Shown here: positions 1-6,830 of the stretch, in pieces
Position numbering within the stretch: the stretch's first letter is position 1
How the letters are laid out: each line of letters opens with the position of its first letter
Source of the DNA: Candidatus Yonathbacteria bacterium
Lineage (GTDB): Bacteria > Patescibacteriota > Minisyncoccia > Phycocordibacterales > UBA1550
Assembly: GCA_016201355.1 (NCBI GenBank)
Contig: JACQCY010000022.1
Coordinates: 1-10,283 of the forward strand
Direction: 5' to 3'
DNA: 10,283 bases
Notes under the pieces: model-generated
Seen by the model: only the letters and a program-made list of their open reading frames with translations
What the model was told of the DNA's origin: nothing
The model's database searches: none
Made by a program: the position numbers and the translations under genes

Positions 1-1270
1 AGAGCTTTCCATTGTCGCACTTCCGCATCTCCGAAACGCAAGTCTCGCCGTATGCAACCGACGAACTTTGATATGCTTCGATAGACGATCCGCTCTGGAT
101 CTCTCCTCCTAGCGAGGGAGTCGTGCATCCCGAAGCTTCGTCCACGAGAACGGTTACTTCTTTTTTAGTGGTAACAGCAGATGCGCCGATGCCATTCACG
201 CATGTTAAGGTAAATGTCTGGTCTCCCGTGAGCGGGCGAGTGGTTTTCAATCCTCCAAATAAACTCTTGGATGGGAGTGGTCCCGACCATTCCGGCGCCC
301 CTTTGCTGTTTGATGTTGTGCAGGAACTTGCATCAGAGATAATCCACGCGAGCGTCGCTCTTTCTCCGTAGGGAATAGTGTTTGGCAAGACACTGAGACT
401 GATAGTTGGAGCGTCCATTAAAGAAGAAATCGTTACCCGCGCGCTTTTTGAAATAGATCCCTTTTCCCCCGTGCATCGTATCTCGTAGGTCTGGTCTGAA
501 GCGAGAGGAGGCGTGATCTGGGTACCTTTCGTGGAACGCGCGCCGCTCCACCCCCACGATGCGCCGTCTCCGGAGGCAAAGCAGGAAGTCGCATTTGTTG
601 AAGACCACGACAGAGTCACCATTTTCCCCGCATTGATAGTGTCAGGTTTTGCAATAAACGAGACGAGGACATTATTTTTAACAACCTCTTTTACCAGCTT
701 AGGAACAGGAGGGGGAATTACCGAAACGACAACGCTTTTTGTTGACATCCCCCCATCCTTGCCCATACATGTTATGGAATATATTTGACTTGAAGAAAGA
801 GGATCCGTGACCATCTCCCCTTTTGGCGCTCCTCCCGGCCATCGCCATCGAGTTCCCGTATCCGAGGGCGCGCAAAATATTGCGTCTGATGACCACGAGA
901 GCACCACAGTCTTTCCTGCATCAATGGTGTTTGGGGTGGCGACAAAAGAGTTGATCGCGGGAGGAATTGATGCGCCACCACAGTCTCGTGGACAAACATT
1001 TTGATAAAGTTCTTCATTGGCCCCACAAATATTATCGCCGCAAATATCCTCTATTTTAGGATTTTGCTCCGGTTCATTAAAATGAAAAGGAGAAGATGTT
1101 GTTGAAGTCCCGAAGGTTGTTGAAGTGTCACAAGCAGTCCCTACGCACTTATTTTTCGCAACATTAAAGATATACACCCCTCCAGCAATGGTACTTCCAA
1201 GGATGGCAGTCCCTATGAGAAACAAAATGGCGGGGGACAGCGCAAGTATTTTGTCTTTAATATTCTGCAT
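1..1270 (-). CDS. Membrane-anchored surface protein with Ig-like repeats (C-terminus beyond window edge)
   Basis: I do not recognise a named family for the whole protein. The frame is open from ATG at 1270 to base 2, giving 423 residues with no stop. Residues 8-35 form a hydrophobic segment (signal anchor). A low-complexity Ser/Thr linker follows, then a Cys-rich stretch at 77-98 (CGDNICG ... CPRDC). Three Ig-like repeats follow at about 105-186, 201-283 and 288-376. Each has a TLSWSS-like strand (AWIIS in the third), a Cys shortly after, and a second Cys in a YxITC/YEIRC/FTLTC strand, so each probably has one disulfide. At 380-423 a different module starts (GCTTPSLGGEIQSG ... YGETC). I read this as the CTxPxGG-type module seen in CPR surface proteins. 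The N-terminus stays at the membrane and the repeats should face outward. It lies 121 bases downstream of pilB but has its own promoter. An adhesin or pilus-associated role is only a guess. Confidence 0.85.
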   Translation of the reverse strand, partial: MQNIKDKILALSPAILFLIGTAILGSTIAGGVYIFNVAKNKCVGTACDTSTTFGTSTTSSPFHFNEPEQNPKIEDICGDNICGANEELYQNVCPRDCGGASIPPAINSFVATPNTIDAGKTVVLSWSSDAIFCAPSDTGTRWRWPGGAPKGEMVTDPLSSSQIYSITCMGKDGGMSTKSVVVSVIPPPVPKLVKEVVKNNVLVSFIAKPDTINAGKMVTLSWSSTNATSCFASGDGASWGWSGARSTKGTQITPPLASDQTYEIRCTGEKGSISKSARVTISSLMDAPTISLSVLPNTIPYGERATLAWIISDASSCTTSNSKGAPEWSGPLPSKSLFGGLKTTRPLTGDQTFTLTCVNGIGASAVTTKKEVTVLVDEASGCTTPSLGGEIQSGSSIEAYQSSSVAYGETCVSEMRKCDNGKL

Positions 1271-1277
1271 TTATATA

Positions 1278-1283
1278 AGTATA
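1278..1283 (-). promoter_or_regulatory. -10 element of the Ig-repeat gene
   Basis: On the minus strand TATACT lies just 7 bases before the ATG at 1270, so transcription would begin at or within a base or two of the start codon. No Shine-Dalgarno sequence could fit. The -35 region is T-rich with no good match. This suggests a leaderless mRNA. Confidence 0.5.
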
Positions 1284-1296
1284 CACAAAAAAAGCT

Positions 1297-1367
1297 AAAA
1301 ACGAAAAGCTAGAAAGTAAAAAATATTAATTGCAATTCTTAATTTTACATTGTCATTTTTTCGTTTT
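1297..1367. repeat. AT-rich inverted-repeat spacer between pilB and the Ig-repeat gene
   Basis: The spacer contains nested inverted repeats: AAAAACGAAAA near 1297 against TTTTTCGTTTTT near 1360, then GTAAAA/TTTTAC, then ATTAA/TTAAT around an AATTGCAATT palindrome. It also holds GCTAGAAAGTA at 1308-1318, close to the repeated GCTAGAAAATAG before rpsO. It may serve as a weak terminator for pilB, but there is no GC-rich stem. Confidence 0.4.
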
Positions 1368-1391
1368 TCGTCTTCATTTTTTATTTTCTAT

Positions 1392-3140
1392 TTACTCCGA
1401 CACCACCCTGAACACATCTTCTATGGTCGTCAATCCTTGCACCGCTTTTACTATTCCATCTTCGAGCATTGTCATCATCCCTTCTTTTTTTGCTTGCGTT
1501 TCTATCTCGCTCGCCACCCCGCCTTTAAGGGTAAGGGCGCGGATAGAAGGAGACATTTTTAAAACCTCATAAATACCCACACGACCTTTGTACCCGTCTT
1601 CTGATTCTTCTGACTTTTGTGGCCGATAGAACGGTATCGTCTCCCATACTGCGTCAGGCGCGACAACATTTTCTTCTTTGAGCGTTTTCATTACGCGGTC
1701 AAGGTCAATGTTCTTTTTGAGGGTGTCAATTTCTGGCGCAGTAAGAAAGTATTTTTCTTTTGTTTTGCAGAGACGGCGGACGAGTCGTTGGGCGATGATC
1801 ACATTAACGGTTGAAACAATGAGAAAGGGCTCGATCTCCATATCGAGGAGGCGCGGCATTGCTCCTGCGGCAGAGTTGGTGTGAAGGGTTGATAAAACGA
1901 GATGCCCCGTGAGCGCGGCATTGATAGAGAGAGAAGCGGTTTCTTTGTCACGAATCTCTCCCACCATAATAATATCGGGATCTTGACGAACCAGAGCGCG
2001 GAGACCATTTGCAAAAGTGAGACCAATTTCCGGCTTTACTTGCGTCTGGTTGACGCGAGACATTTGGTATTCAATAGGGTCTTCGATGGTGGAAATATTC
2101 ACATCGGGTTGATTTAAAATATCCAGAATAGTGTAAAGAGTCGTGGATTTACCCGAGCCAGTCGGTCCGGTCGTGAGGATCATCCCCGTATGTTGCTTGG
2201 TCGCTTCATAAATATGTTCAAGTGGTGTACCGTGAAAACCCAATCCTTCAAGAGTATATCCTGACACAGATTCTCGCAACAGACGCATTACGGTCTTTTC
2301 TCCGTAGTAAACAGGGAGCGTTGATACGCGGAACGCGACTTTTTCTCCCGCGGATTCAGTTTTGAAACGACCATCTTGAGGGAGGCGTTTTTCGTCGAGT
2401 TTGAGATTGGCGAGAACTTTGATACGCGCCACGATACCGGGTGCGGCTGTTTTTGGCAGAACCATAGCATCATGGAGTATTCCATCAATGCGGTAGCGGA
2501 TGATGACTTGGTTGTCCATCGGCTCGATATGGATATCCGATGCGCCTTGCAAGATTCCATGGTTGAGGAGGGTGTCTACGATCCTTACCACGGGCAAGTC
2601 CTCGGCGAGTTTTTTGAGCTCTTCTTCGTCGGGGGCTTCTCCGTCTTCAGAAATCGTCGTTAGCGTATTTGCTTCCTTCTCGATAATATCGCCGAATTCC
2701 GCTTTGAGGCTTTTCTGGTATTGGAGGAGAACATCTTTCATCGACTCTTTGTCGGTAAGACGAGTGAGGATTTTGAGCCCCACTTTCTTTTTGATAAATT
2801 CGATTGCCGTGAGGTCTTCGGTGTTGAGCATCGCGACCTCAAGCACTGTCGGGGTTTTTTTGAATGCGACGATATTGTGTTTACGCGCAATAGGTTCAGG
2901 AATGAGAGAAAGAACATCAAAAGAAATTTTTTGTCCCTTGAGATTTACAAAAGGAATACCGAGAAGATATGCTTCCGCGCGCGTCAACTCGTCTTCGGAG
3001 AGTTTTCCCTCAGAGACGAGAACCTCCCCAAGATATTTTTTCTTTTCGAGGGATTTCTTTGCAATGGCCTCTACTTCACTGCGAGGGATAAGCCCTGAAT
3101 CAATAATAAAATCTTTTAGTCGATTGCTGTCGGTAATCAT
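1392..3140 (-). CDS. pilB: Type IV pilus assembly (extension) ATPase PilB / GspE family
   Basis: This hexameric cytoplasmic ATPase powers pilus polymerisation at the inner-membrane platform. The 582-residue product has an N-terminal MshEN-like region (about 1-150) and a linker, then the secretion ATPase domain. Walker A is GPTGSGKST at 325-333, the Asp box IEDPIE is at 352-357, Walker B IIMVGEIRD is at 390-398 and the His box ends in STLHTN near 417-422. The late RxGIYEVL motif is also present. Length is normal for PilB/GspE. The tetracysteine zinc site usual after the QRLVRRLC motif is missing: only C458 remains, and the stretch is KTKEKYF. The ATG at 3140 has no Shine-Dalgarno sequence (CATTCTCTT precedes it). 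Extension rather than retraction is favoured by the N-terminal domain and length. No other pilus gene is in the window, so it stands outside a full pil operon here. Confidence 0.95.
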   Translation of the reverse strand: MITDSNRLKDFIIDSGLIPRSEVEAIAKKSLEKKKYLGEVLVSEGKLSEDELTRAEAYLLGIPFVNLKGQKISFDVLSLIPEPIARKHNIVAFKKTPTVLEVAMLNTEDLTAIEFIKKKVGLKILTRLTDKESMKDVLLQYQKSLKAEFGDIIEKEANTLTTISEDGEAPDEEELKKLAEDLPVVRIVDTLLNHGILQGASDIHIEPMDNQVIIRYRIDGILHDAMVLPKTAAPGIVARIKVLANLKLDEKRLPQDGRFKTESAGEKVAFRVSTLPVYYGEKTVMRLLRESVSGYTLEGLGFHGTPLEHIYEATKQHTGMILTTGPTGSGKSTTLYTILDILNQPDVNISTIEDPIEYQMSRVNQTQVKPEIGLTFANGLRALVRQDPDIIMVGEIRDKETASLSINAALTGHLVLSTLHTNSAAGAMPRLLDMEIEPFLIVSTVNVIIAQRLVRRLCKTKEKYFLTAPEIDTLKKNIDLDRVMKTLKEENVVAPDAVWETIPFYRPQKSEESEDGYKGRVGIYEVLKMSPSIRALTLKGGVASEIETQAKKEGMMTMLEDGIVKAVQGLTTIEDVFRVVSE

Positions 3141-3181
3141 AAGAGAATGGTATTAAAAAATGAGAACACCTTTTCCTCTTT

Positions 3182-3190
3182 AGTATATCA
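3182..3190 (-). promoter_or_regulatory. Extended -10 promoter of pilB
   Basis: The minus strand reads TGATATACT, an extended -10 (TGn then TATACT), 41 bases before the pilB ATG. The -35 region is weak. The leader would be about 35 nt, the longest supported in this window, and still has no ribosome binding site. Confidence 0.5.
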
Positions 3191-3290
3191 AATTAAAACG
3201 ATAAATAGAATGCGATGTATTTTTTAATGAAAGACCTTTCCTGTGCGTACTCTATAATAATATTTAGGCGAAGTAAAGATAAAAATTTAC

Positions 3291-3319
3291 TTGTTAAATG
3301 AAGGCAAAATTGCTACTCT
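3291..3319 (+). promoter_or_regulatory. Possible promoter of the tRNA-Ala gene
   Basis: TTGTTA and TACTCT are separated by 17 bases and end 23 bases before the tRNA. The -10 match is poor. A perfect TATAAT also occurs at 3253-3258 but has no good -35. Either could drive the tRNA, divergently from pilB. Confidence 0.3.
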
Positions 3320-3342
3320 GTCATGGTAAAAAAGAAATTCAA

Positions 3343-3413
3343 GGGCTCGTAGTAAAGTGGTATTACGCCGCATTCGCATTGCGGAGGCACGAGTTCGATT
3401 CTCGTCGAGTCCA
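3343..3413 (+). tRNA. tRNA-Ala (anticodon CGC)
   Basis: All four arms fold. The acceptor is GGGCTCG/CGAGTCC (3343-3349 with 3406-3412), the D stem GTAA/TTAC, the anticodon stem CCGCA/TGCGG with loop TTCGCAT, and the T arm ACGAG-TTCGATT-CTCGT. The anticodon CGC is at 3375-3377 and reads GCG. The acceptor has the G3-U70 wobble that alanyl-tRNA synthetase recognises, which confirms the identity. The discriminator is A at 3413. CCA is not encoded (CAA follows), so a CCA-adding enzyme must supply it. It is the only plus-strand gene in the window. Confidence 0.95.
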
Positions 3414-3458
3414 CAAGCGTTAAGAAAATTACGACTGCTCGTAATTTTTAGCTTGTGG
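3411..3458 (+). terminator. Two-part hairpin directly after the tRNA, possible terminator
   Basis: The outer stem CCACAAGC/GCTTGTGG (3411-3418 with 3451-3458) and inner stem AAAATTACGA/TCGTAATTTT (3425-3434 with 3439-3448) are both perfect, with loop CTGC. The inner stem runs into TTTTTA, so it could end tRNA transcription. The outer stem uses the last three bases of the tRNA, so it would compete with the acceptor stem. Confidence 0.5.
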
Positions 3459-3506
3459 AAGGCGCAACGATGTCGAGCGAACACGCGAGACCGTGAGCAG
3501 GGGTCG

Positions 3507-3558
3507 CGAGCACTTACATAGAATTTGAGCGAAGCGAAAAATTATATGTAGTGACTCG
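3507..3558. repeat. Long bulged stem-loop
   Basis: CGAG-CAC-TACATA-AATTT pairs with AAATT-TATGTA-GTG-CTCG, about 18 pairs with a few single-base bulges, around an apical loop containing GCGAAGC. An alternative small hairpin TCGTG/CACGA (3556-3568) overlaps its closing stem, so two exclusive folds are possible. Confidence 0.55.
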
Positions 3559-3623
3559 TGATACACGATAAATAAGTGGCGCAAATGCGCCTCAATTGTC
3601 CTCCGCGCGGGCGAGTCCGCATT

Positions 3624-3668
3624 CCGCACCCCGCCACCATTCTCCCAGAAAAATGGGGTGGGGTGCGG
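3624..3668. repeat. GC-rich stem-loop
   Basis: CCGCACCCC (3624-3632) pairs perfectly with GGGGTGCGG (3660-3668). The stem continues through CACCATT/AATGGGG with one bulged A and a wobble, to about 17 pairs and a 10-base loop. There is no T-run on either side, so it is not a standard intrinsic terminator. Confidence 0.6.
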
Positions 3669-3757
3669 TCAGGAGTTTCGTTCAAAAAAGGTTTGCGCAA
3701 ATATTAAAATAACACCACCATCTTGGGATCAAAAAGGTTTTTATTGTTTTTTAAAAT

Positions 3758-5302
3758 CTACCTCAACTCTGTCGGTCGATACGCCAGTGCTTCAAGAATA
3801 TGATTTTCTTGAATGTTTTCGGATTGCTCAAGGTCGGCAATGGTACGCGCGACTTTGAGAACTTTGTGGTAGGCGCGCGGGGAGAGTTTGAGTCGCTCGG
3901 CTGAGGTATTGAACAGAGCGCGAAGTTCTGGAGAGAGTATAATAAAACGCTCAATATCATTTGCGCGCATTTCACTGTTTGTCGATAGAGAGGATGGATG
4001 ATTAGTGAAACGCGCTTTCTGCGCTTCGCGCGCGGAGAGAATACGCGCGCTGATGGTCTCACTCGACTCGCCTTTTTTCGTTTCAGAAAGTTTATTATGG
4101 CTTATTTTTGATACTTTGACCCATAAATCGATGCGGTCGATGATAGGGCCTGAGAGTTTGCGCTGATAGGAAGCCAGAGTGCCCGGCATACAAGTACAAC
4201 TTTCTTCACTGCCGTATTTCCCGCACGGGCAAGGGTTCATCGCGGCAAGGAGGATAAAGCGCGCGGGGAAATTTTCGTGTCCCTTGCTTCGCGCGATACG
4301 AATATGTCCTTCTTCGAGAGGTTCGCGCAGAGACTCGATGACTCGCCGATCAAATTCAGGAAATTCATCGAGAAAAAGTACGCCACGATGCGCAAGCGTT
4401 ATCTCTCCCGGTTTTGGGAAAGCTCCGCCACCGATAACCGATGGATATGATGCGGTATGGTGAGGCGCGCGAAGAGGAGGATGGGAGATGATTTCACCCT
4501 GTTTGAGTGTTCCTGATATTGAATGAATTCCGGTAACCTCAAAAACTTCTTCTTCATTAAGAGGAGGGAGAAGATGTGAAAAGGCCTGCGCAAGCATTGT
4601 TTTCCCTGTCCCCGGAGGTCCCCACATTGCGAGGTTGTGTTTTCCCGCGGCGGATATTTCGAGCGCGCGTTTTGCAAAATCTTGTCCTTTGATATGAATG
4701 AGGTCGAAACTTGATTCGCCAATTTCTAACTTTTGGTTTTTATAGATGTCACCGTGTTCGCACGGAACGATGGTCATCTCTTCTTCTTTATCGAGATGTT
4801 CAAGGACTTCTTTGAGGGTGCTTACTCCATACACGGTGATGCCTTTTACGAGCGCCGCTTCAGAAGCATTTTCTCGGGGAACAAATATTTCTTTGAACCC
4901 GGCTTTCTCCGCTCCTTGGGCAAAAAGTAACGCTCCGCGAATAGGACGAAGTTTCCCATCAAGAGAAAGCTCTCCGAGAAAGAGTTTTCCTTCGGGGGAA
5001 AATGTTAATTCATTTCCCGCCATCAAATAAGCGAGCGCGATGGAGAGATCGTAATGAGAACCTTCTTTCTTGAGCTCGGCAGGAGCGAGCGAGATGACAA
5101 TTTTTTGATTCTTTTGTTTCGGAGAAGTAAATCCTGAATTTTTTATTGCCGCGCTCACGCGATCGCGCGCCTCCTCAACCGAAGCGCTCGGAAGTCCCAC
5201 TAAAGAGAAATTGTGAAGACCTCGAGAAATGTCCACTTCGACATCAATAATATGTGCGGTAAGTCCGACGGTCTGCGCGGAATAAATTTTTGAAAATTGC
5301 AT
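3758..5302 (-). CDS. comM: ComM/YifB family AAA+ ATPase (Mg-chelatase-like)
   Basis: ComM is a hexameric helicase that drives branch migration when incoming single-stranded DNA is integrated during natural transformation; the family is also called YifB. The 514-residue product has an N-terminal Lon-protease-like ChlI domain (about 1-170, starting MQFSKIYSAQTVGL). The AAA+ core carries Walker A GPPGTGKT at 228-235 and Walker B VLFLDEF at 308-314. The conserved NPCPCG...CTC cysteines are at 358, 360, 369 and 371, followed by SGPIIDRIDL at 384-393. The C-terminal chelatase domain has the usual SPRAYHKVLKVARTIADL. Length is typical for the family. I chose the ATG at 5302 because family members begin with this sequence; a TTG at 5338 would add 12 residues. 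It lies 136 bases after the dksA-like gene. No strong terminator follows. Confidence 0.95.
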   Translation of the reverse strand: MQFSKIYSAQTVGLTAHIIDVEVDISRGLHNFSLVGLPSASVEEARDRVSAAIKNSGFTSPKQKNQKIVISLAPAELKKEGSHYDLSIALAYLMAGNELTFSPEGKLFLGELSLDGKLRPIRGALLFAQGAEKAGFKEIFVPRENASEAALVKGITVYGVSTLKEVLEHLDKEEEMTIVPCEHGDIYKNQKLEIGESSFDLIHIKGQDFAKRALEISAAGKHNLAMWGPPGTGKTMLAQAFSHLLPPLNEEEVFEVTGIHSISGTLKQGEIISHPPLRAPHHTASYPSVIGGGAFPKPGEITLAHRGVLFLDEFPEFDRRVIESLREPLEEGHIRIARSKGHENFPARFILLAAMNPCPCGKYGSEESCTCMPGTLASYQRKLSGPIIDRIDLWVKVSKISHNKLSETKKGESSETISARILSAREAQKARFTNHPSSLSTNSEMRANDIERFIILSPELRALFNTSAERLKLSPRAYHKVLKVARTIADLEQSENIQENHILEALAYRPTELR

Positions 5303-5438
5303 ATAGAATTCCCGGAATACCGGAATGTCTAATGACAAATTTTAAATTTTAAAACAATGTTTTAATTCTTTAATTTTAAAATTAAGAAATTAGAATTTGT
5401 TTTGAAATTTGAAATTAAACATTTGAAATTTATCGACT
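5303..5438. repeat. AT-rich hairpin spacer between the dksA-like gene and comM
   Basis: This spacer contains a hairpin TTAAAAC/GTTTTAA (5349-5365), a near-perfect palindrome centred on AATTTTAAAATT (5366-5388, one bulged T), and three copies of TTTGAAATT (5401, 5408 and 5422). Just before comM lies a CCGG-TATT-CCGG inverted repeat. Weak termination of the upstream gene is possible. Confidence 0.45.
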
Positions 5439-5804
5439 CTAGCTTTCTCGATGCTCAATACAGGTCTTTGCGGCAGGATTTGCCTCAAGGCGTTTTTCCT
5501 CAATAGGGGCGTTACATATTTTGCATACACCATACGAGCCATCTTCTATTTGTTCCAGAGAAGTATTTACTTCAACGAGACGAGCCTCGAGCTCTACCTC
5601 AATAGCGGCATTGTTTTCAAAAGCGGTAACGGTGTCCGCAGTATCGTTAATGTCCGCAGTAGGGTTGTTAAGGTCGGTGACTGAGGGTTCCCAGTCGCCT
5701 TTGATTTCCGGATTTTTGTGTGCTATTCCCCGCATCTCGTCTTCAATGCGAGTTTTTTCTTCAAGAAGCATACTTTTATATTTTGAAATATTTATGTTGG
5801 TCAT
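5439..5804 (-). CDS. DksA/TraR-type zinc-finger protein
   Basis: DksA-family proteins bind RNA polymerase in its secondary channel and adjust transcription. The 121-residue product has a helical hairpin with an acidic tip region (DINDTADTVT, 51-60) and a C-terminal finger. The finger reads CKIC at 94-97 and CIEH at 115-118, so the fourth ligand is His instead of the usual Cys. The segment IEEKRLEANPAAKTC is typical of the family. The classical DxxDxA tip of E. coli DksA is not conserved exactly, so I call it DksA/TraR-like without a gene symbol. It starts at ATG 5804 with its own promoter and a leader of only a few bases. It lies 42 bases downstream of the membrane-protein gene. Confidence 0.85.
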   Translation of the reverse strand: MTNINISKYKSMLLEEKTRIEDEMRGIAHKNPEIKGDWEPSVTDLNNPTADINDTADTVTAFENNAAIEVELEARLVEVNTSLEQIEDGSYGVCKICNAPIEEKRLEANPAAKTCIEHRES

Positions 5805-5815
5805 ATGTGTTGTTT

Positions 5816-5845
5816 AGTATAGCGTGTCAAATGGGGTAAACACAA
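5816..5845 (-). promoter_or_regulatory. Promoter of the dksA-like gene
   Basis: The minus strand has TTGTGT, an 18-base spacer, then TATACT, with the -10 ending 11 bases before the ATG. The -10 sits in CACGCTATACTA, nearly identical to the coiled-coil gene promoter. It occupies almost the whole gap after the preceding gene. Confidence 0.5.
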
Positions 5846-5846
5846 G

Positions 5847-6830
5847 TTATTTCCCTGCAACAATAAGCATAATCTTTCCTAAAGCATTTTGTGATCCGGC
5901 AATGACAATCGTTTCCGTGTCAGCAAATGCGTATGCGACAGATTGACGCGAGTCTCCCCCAAACAAACGAGCGTCTCGCCCCAATACTACAATAGTATGG
6001 AATGCCGACCTTTTCTCTGTTGTCTGTGTTTCAATATTCATCCCAAACACGGTATTGAACAAATAGGGTATGTGTTCTTCAAATGCAAGCATCCCCGCGA
6101 GGCCTGTTTCGTAACTTGAAACTTTCAGGATAATGAAGGGAGTTGCTCCGCTGTCTTCTCCGAAAAGCCCCGCCATAAAAGGAGATTCGAGAGAGCGGAT
6201 AAGCATTTCCGGCGCGAATACTCCTCCAAATGCAAGGAATTTATCCGCAGAAAGAGGAGTTGTCTCAAGTGGCGCGCCTTCTTGCGGGGAGGACTCTTTG
6301 GTGAAATAGAGATTTTCAATGTCTCCGATATTCAATCCGGCCGTTTTCTCTACCGTGATCAATGCAAGAATATGTTGGGGGGTATTCTTGCTTGTATCAA
6401 GTCTTTTTTCTGATTGCGCAGGGATAAGCGATGGAGCAAGGAGAATAGCGTGTTCCACTGTGATCGTTGTTGTTGCTTGTTCTATTGGCTGGTTGCTGAA
6501 ATTAAAATTTTGAATGGAAAGGGGGGGAAGATTGACCGAATACAGTTTTGGCAAGAGAAATTTAAAAGAAATCCATCCCGCGGGAATAACAATGATAATG
6601 ATAAAAAAAACAGTAGTGACAAGAAAAACACGACCTCTTCGCTTCGGCGCTCCCTGTTCCCCCACCGCCTGCGCTTGCGCTCCTTGTTCGCGCGCGAGTC
6701 CTTCTTTCTGCGTCGCTTGTTCTTGTTGTTTTCTTTCTGCAAGCGCAATAGAGACCAGTGTTTCATCCTGTTCTTTTATCGCCTCGGCGATATCTTTTTT
6801 CATTGTGCGGATTTTATTCGTTGGCTCCAT
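5847..6830 (-). CDS. Single-pass membrane protein of unknown function, CPR type
   Basis: The 327-residue product has a charged cytoplasmic N-terminus with IRTMKKDIAEAIK at 7-19 and a Gln/Ala-rich linker to about 62. A basic KRRGR then precedes one membrane helix (about 68-92). An extracytoplasmic domain follows, with ILKVSSYETGLAGMLAFEE at 234-252, GRDARLF at 284-290 and AYAFADTETIVIAGSQ at 299-314. I recall similar domains in Parcubacteria proteins of unknown function, but cannot name the family. I chose the ATG at 6830, not 6884, because the motif begins right after it and the overlap with the upstream gene is then only 17 bases. There is no Shine-Dalgarno sequence, so translation is probably coupled to the coiled-coil gene. 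Both proteins share the N-terminal motif and may act together. Confidence 0.8.
   Translation of the reverse strand: MEPTNKIRTMKKDIAEAIKEQDETLVSIALAERKQQEQATQKEGLAREQGAQAQAVGEQGAPKRRGRVFLVTTVFFIIIIVIPAGWISFKFLLPKLYSVNLPPLSIQNFNFSNQPIEQATTTITVEHAILLAPSLIPAQSEKRLDTSKNTPQHILALITVEKTAGLNIGDIENLYFTKESSPQEGAPLETTPLSADKFLAFGGVFAPEMLIRSLESPFMAGLFGEDSGATPFIILKVSSYETGLAGMLAFEEHIPYLFNTVFGMNIETQTTEKRSAFHTIVVLGRDARLFGGDSRQSVAYAFADTETIVIAGSQNALGKIMLIVAGK

Larger units (their letters stand above)
3414..3757. other. Structured non-coding region between tRNA-Ala and comM
   Basis: No credible protein gene lies in these 344 bases. The stretch holds four inverted repeats: the post-tRNA hairpin, a bulged stem at 3507-3558, GGCGC/GCGCC at 3578-3591, and a GC-rich stem at 3624-3668. 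GAGCGAA occurs twice (near 3474 and 3527). I checked by eye for tmRNA, SRP RNA and RNase P RNA signatures and saw none. It may be an unknown RNA, a decayed element, or a repeat-rich spacer. Confidence 0.5.

Noticed and set aside
2500..3156. A 218-residue open frame on the plus strand inside pilB
   Set aside because: It lies opposite conserved PilB coding sequence and has no domain-like motif.
3253..3258. Perfect TATAAT as the main tRNA promoter
   Set aside because: It lacks a reasonable -35 and is 84 bases upstream, so I mention it only as an alternative.
3287..3629. Short minus-strand frames across the tRNA and the structured spacer
   Set aside because: They run through the tRNA and stem-loops, and their products show no recognisable pattern.
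3414..3757. tmRNA, RNase P RNA or SRP RNA in the structured block
   Set aside because: The tRNA-Ala is complete by itself, and the conserved cores of RNase P and SRP RNA were not seen on either strand by eye. A covariance search was not possible.
5303..5338. Upstream TTG start for comM
   Set aside because: Family proteins begin near MQFSKIYS, which fits the ATG at 5302.
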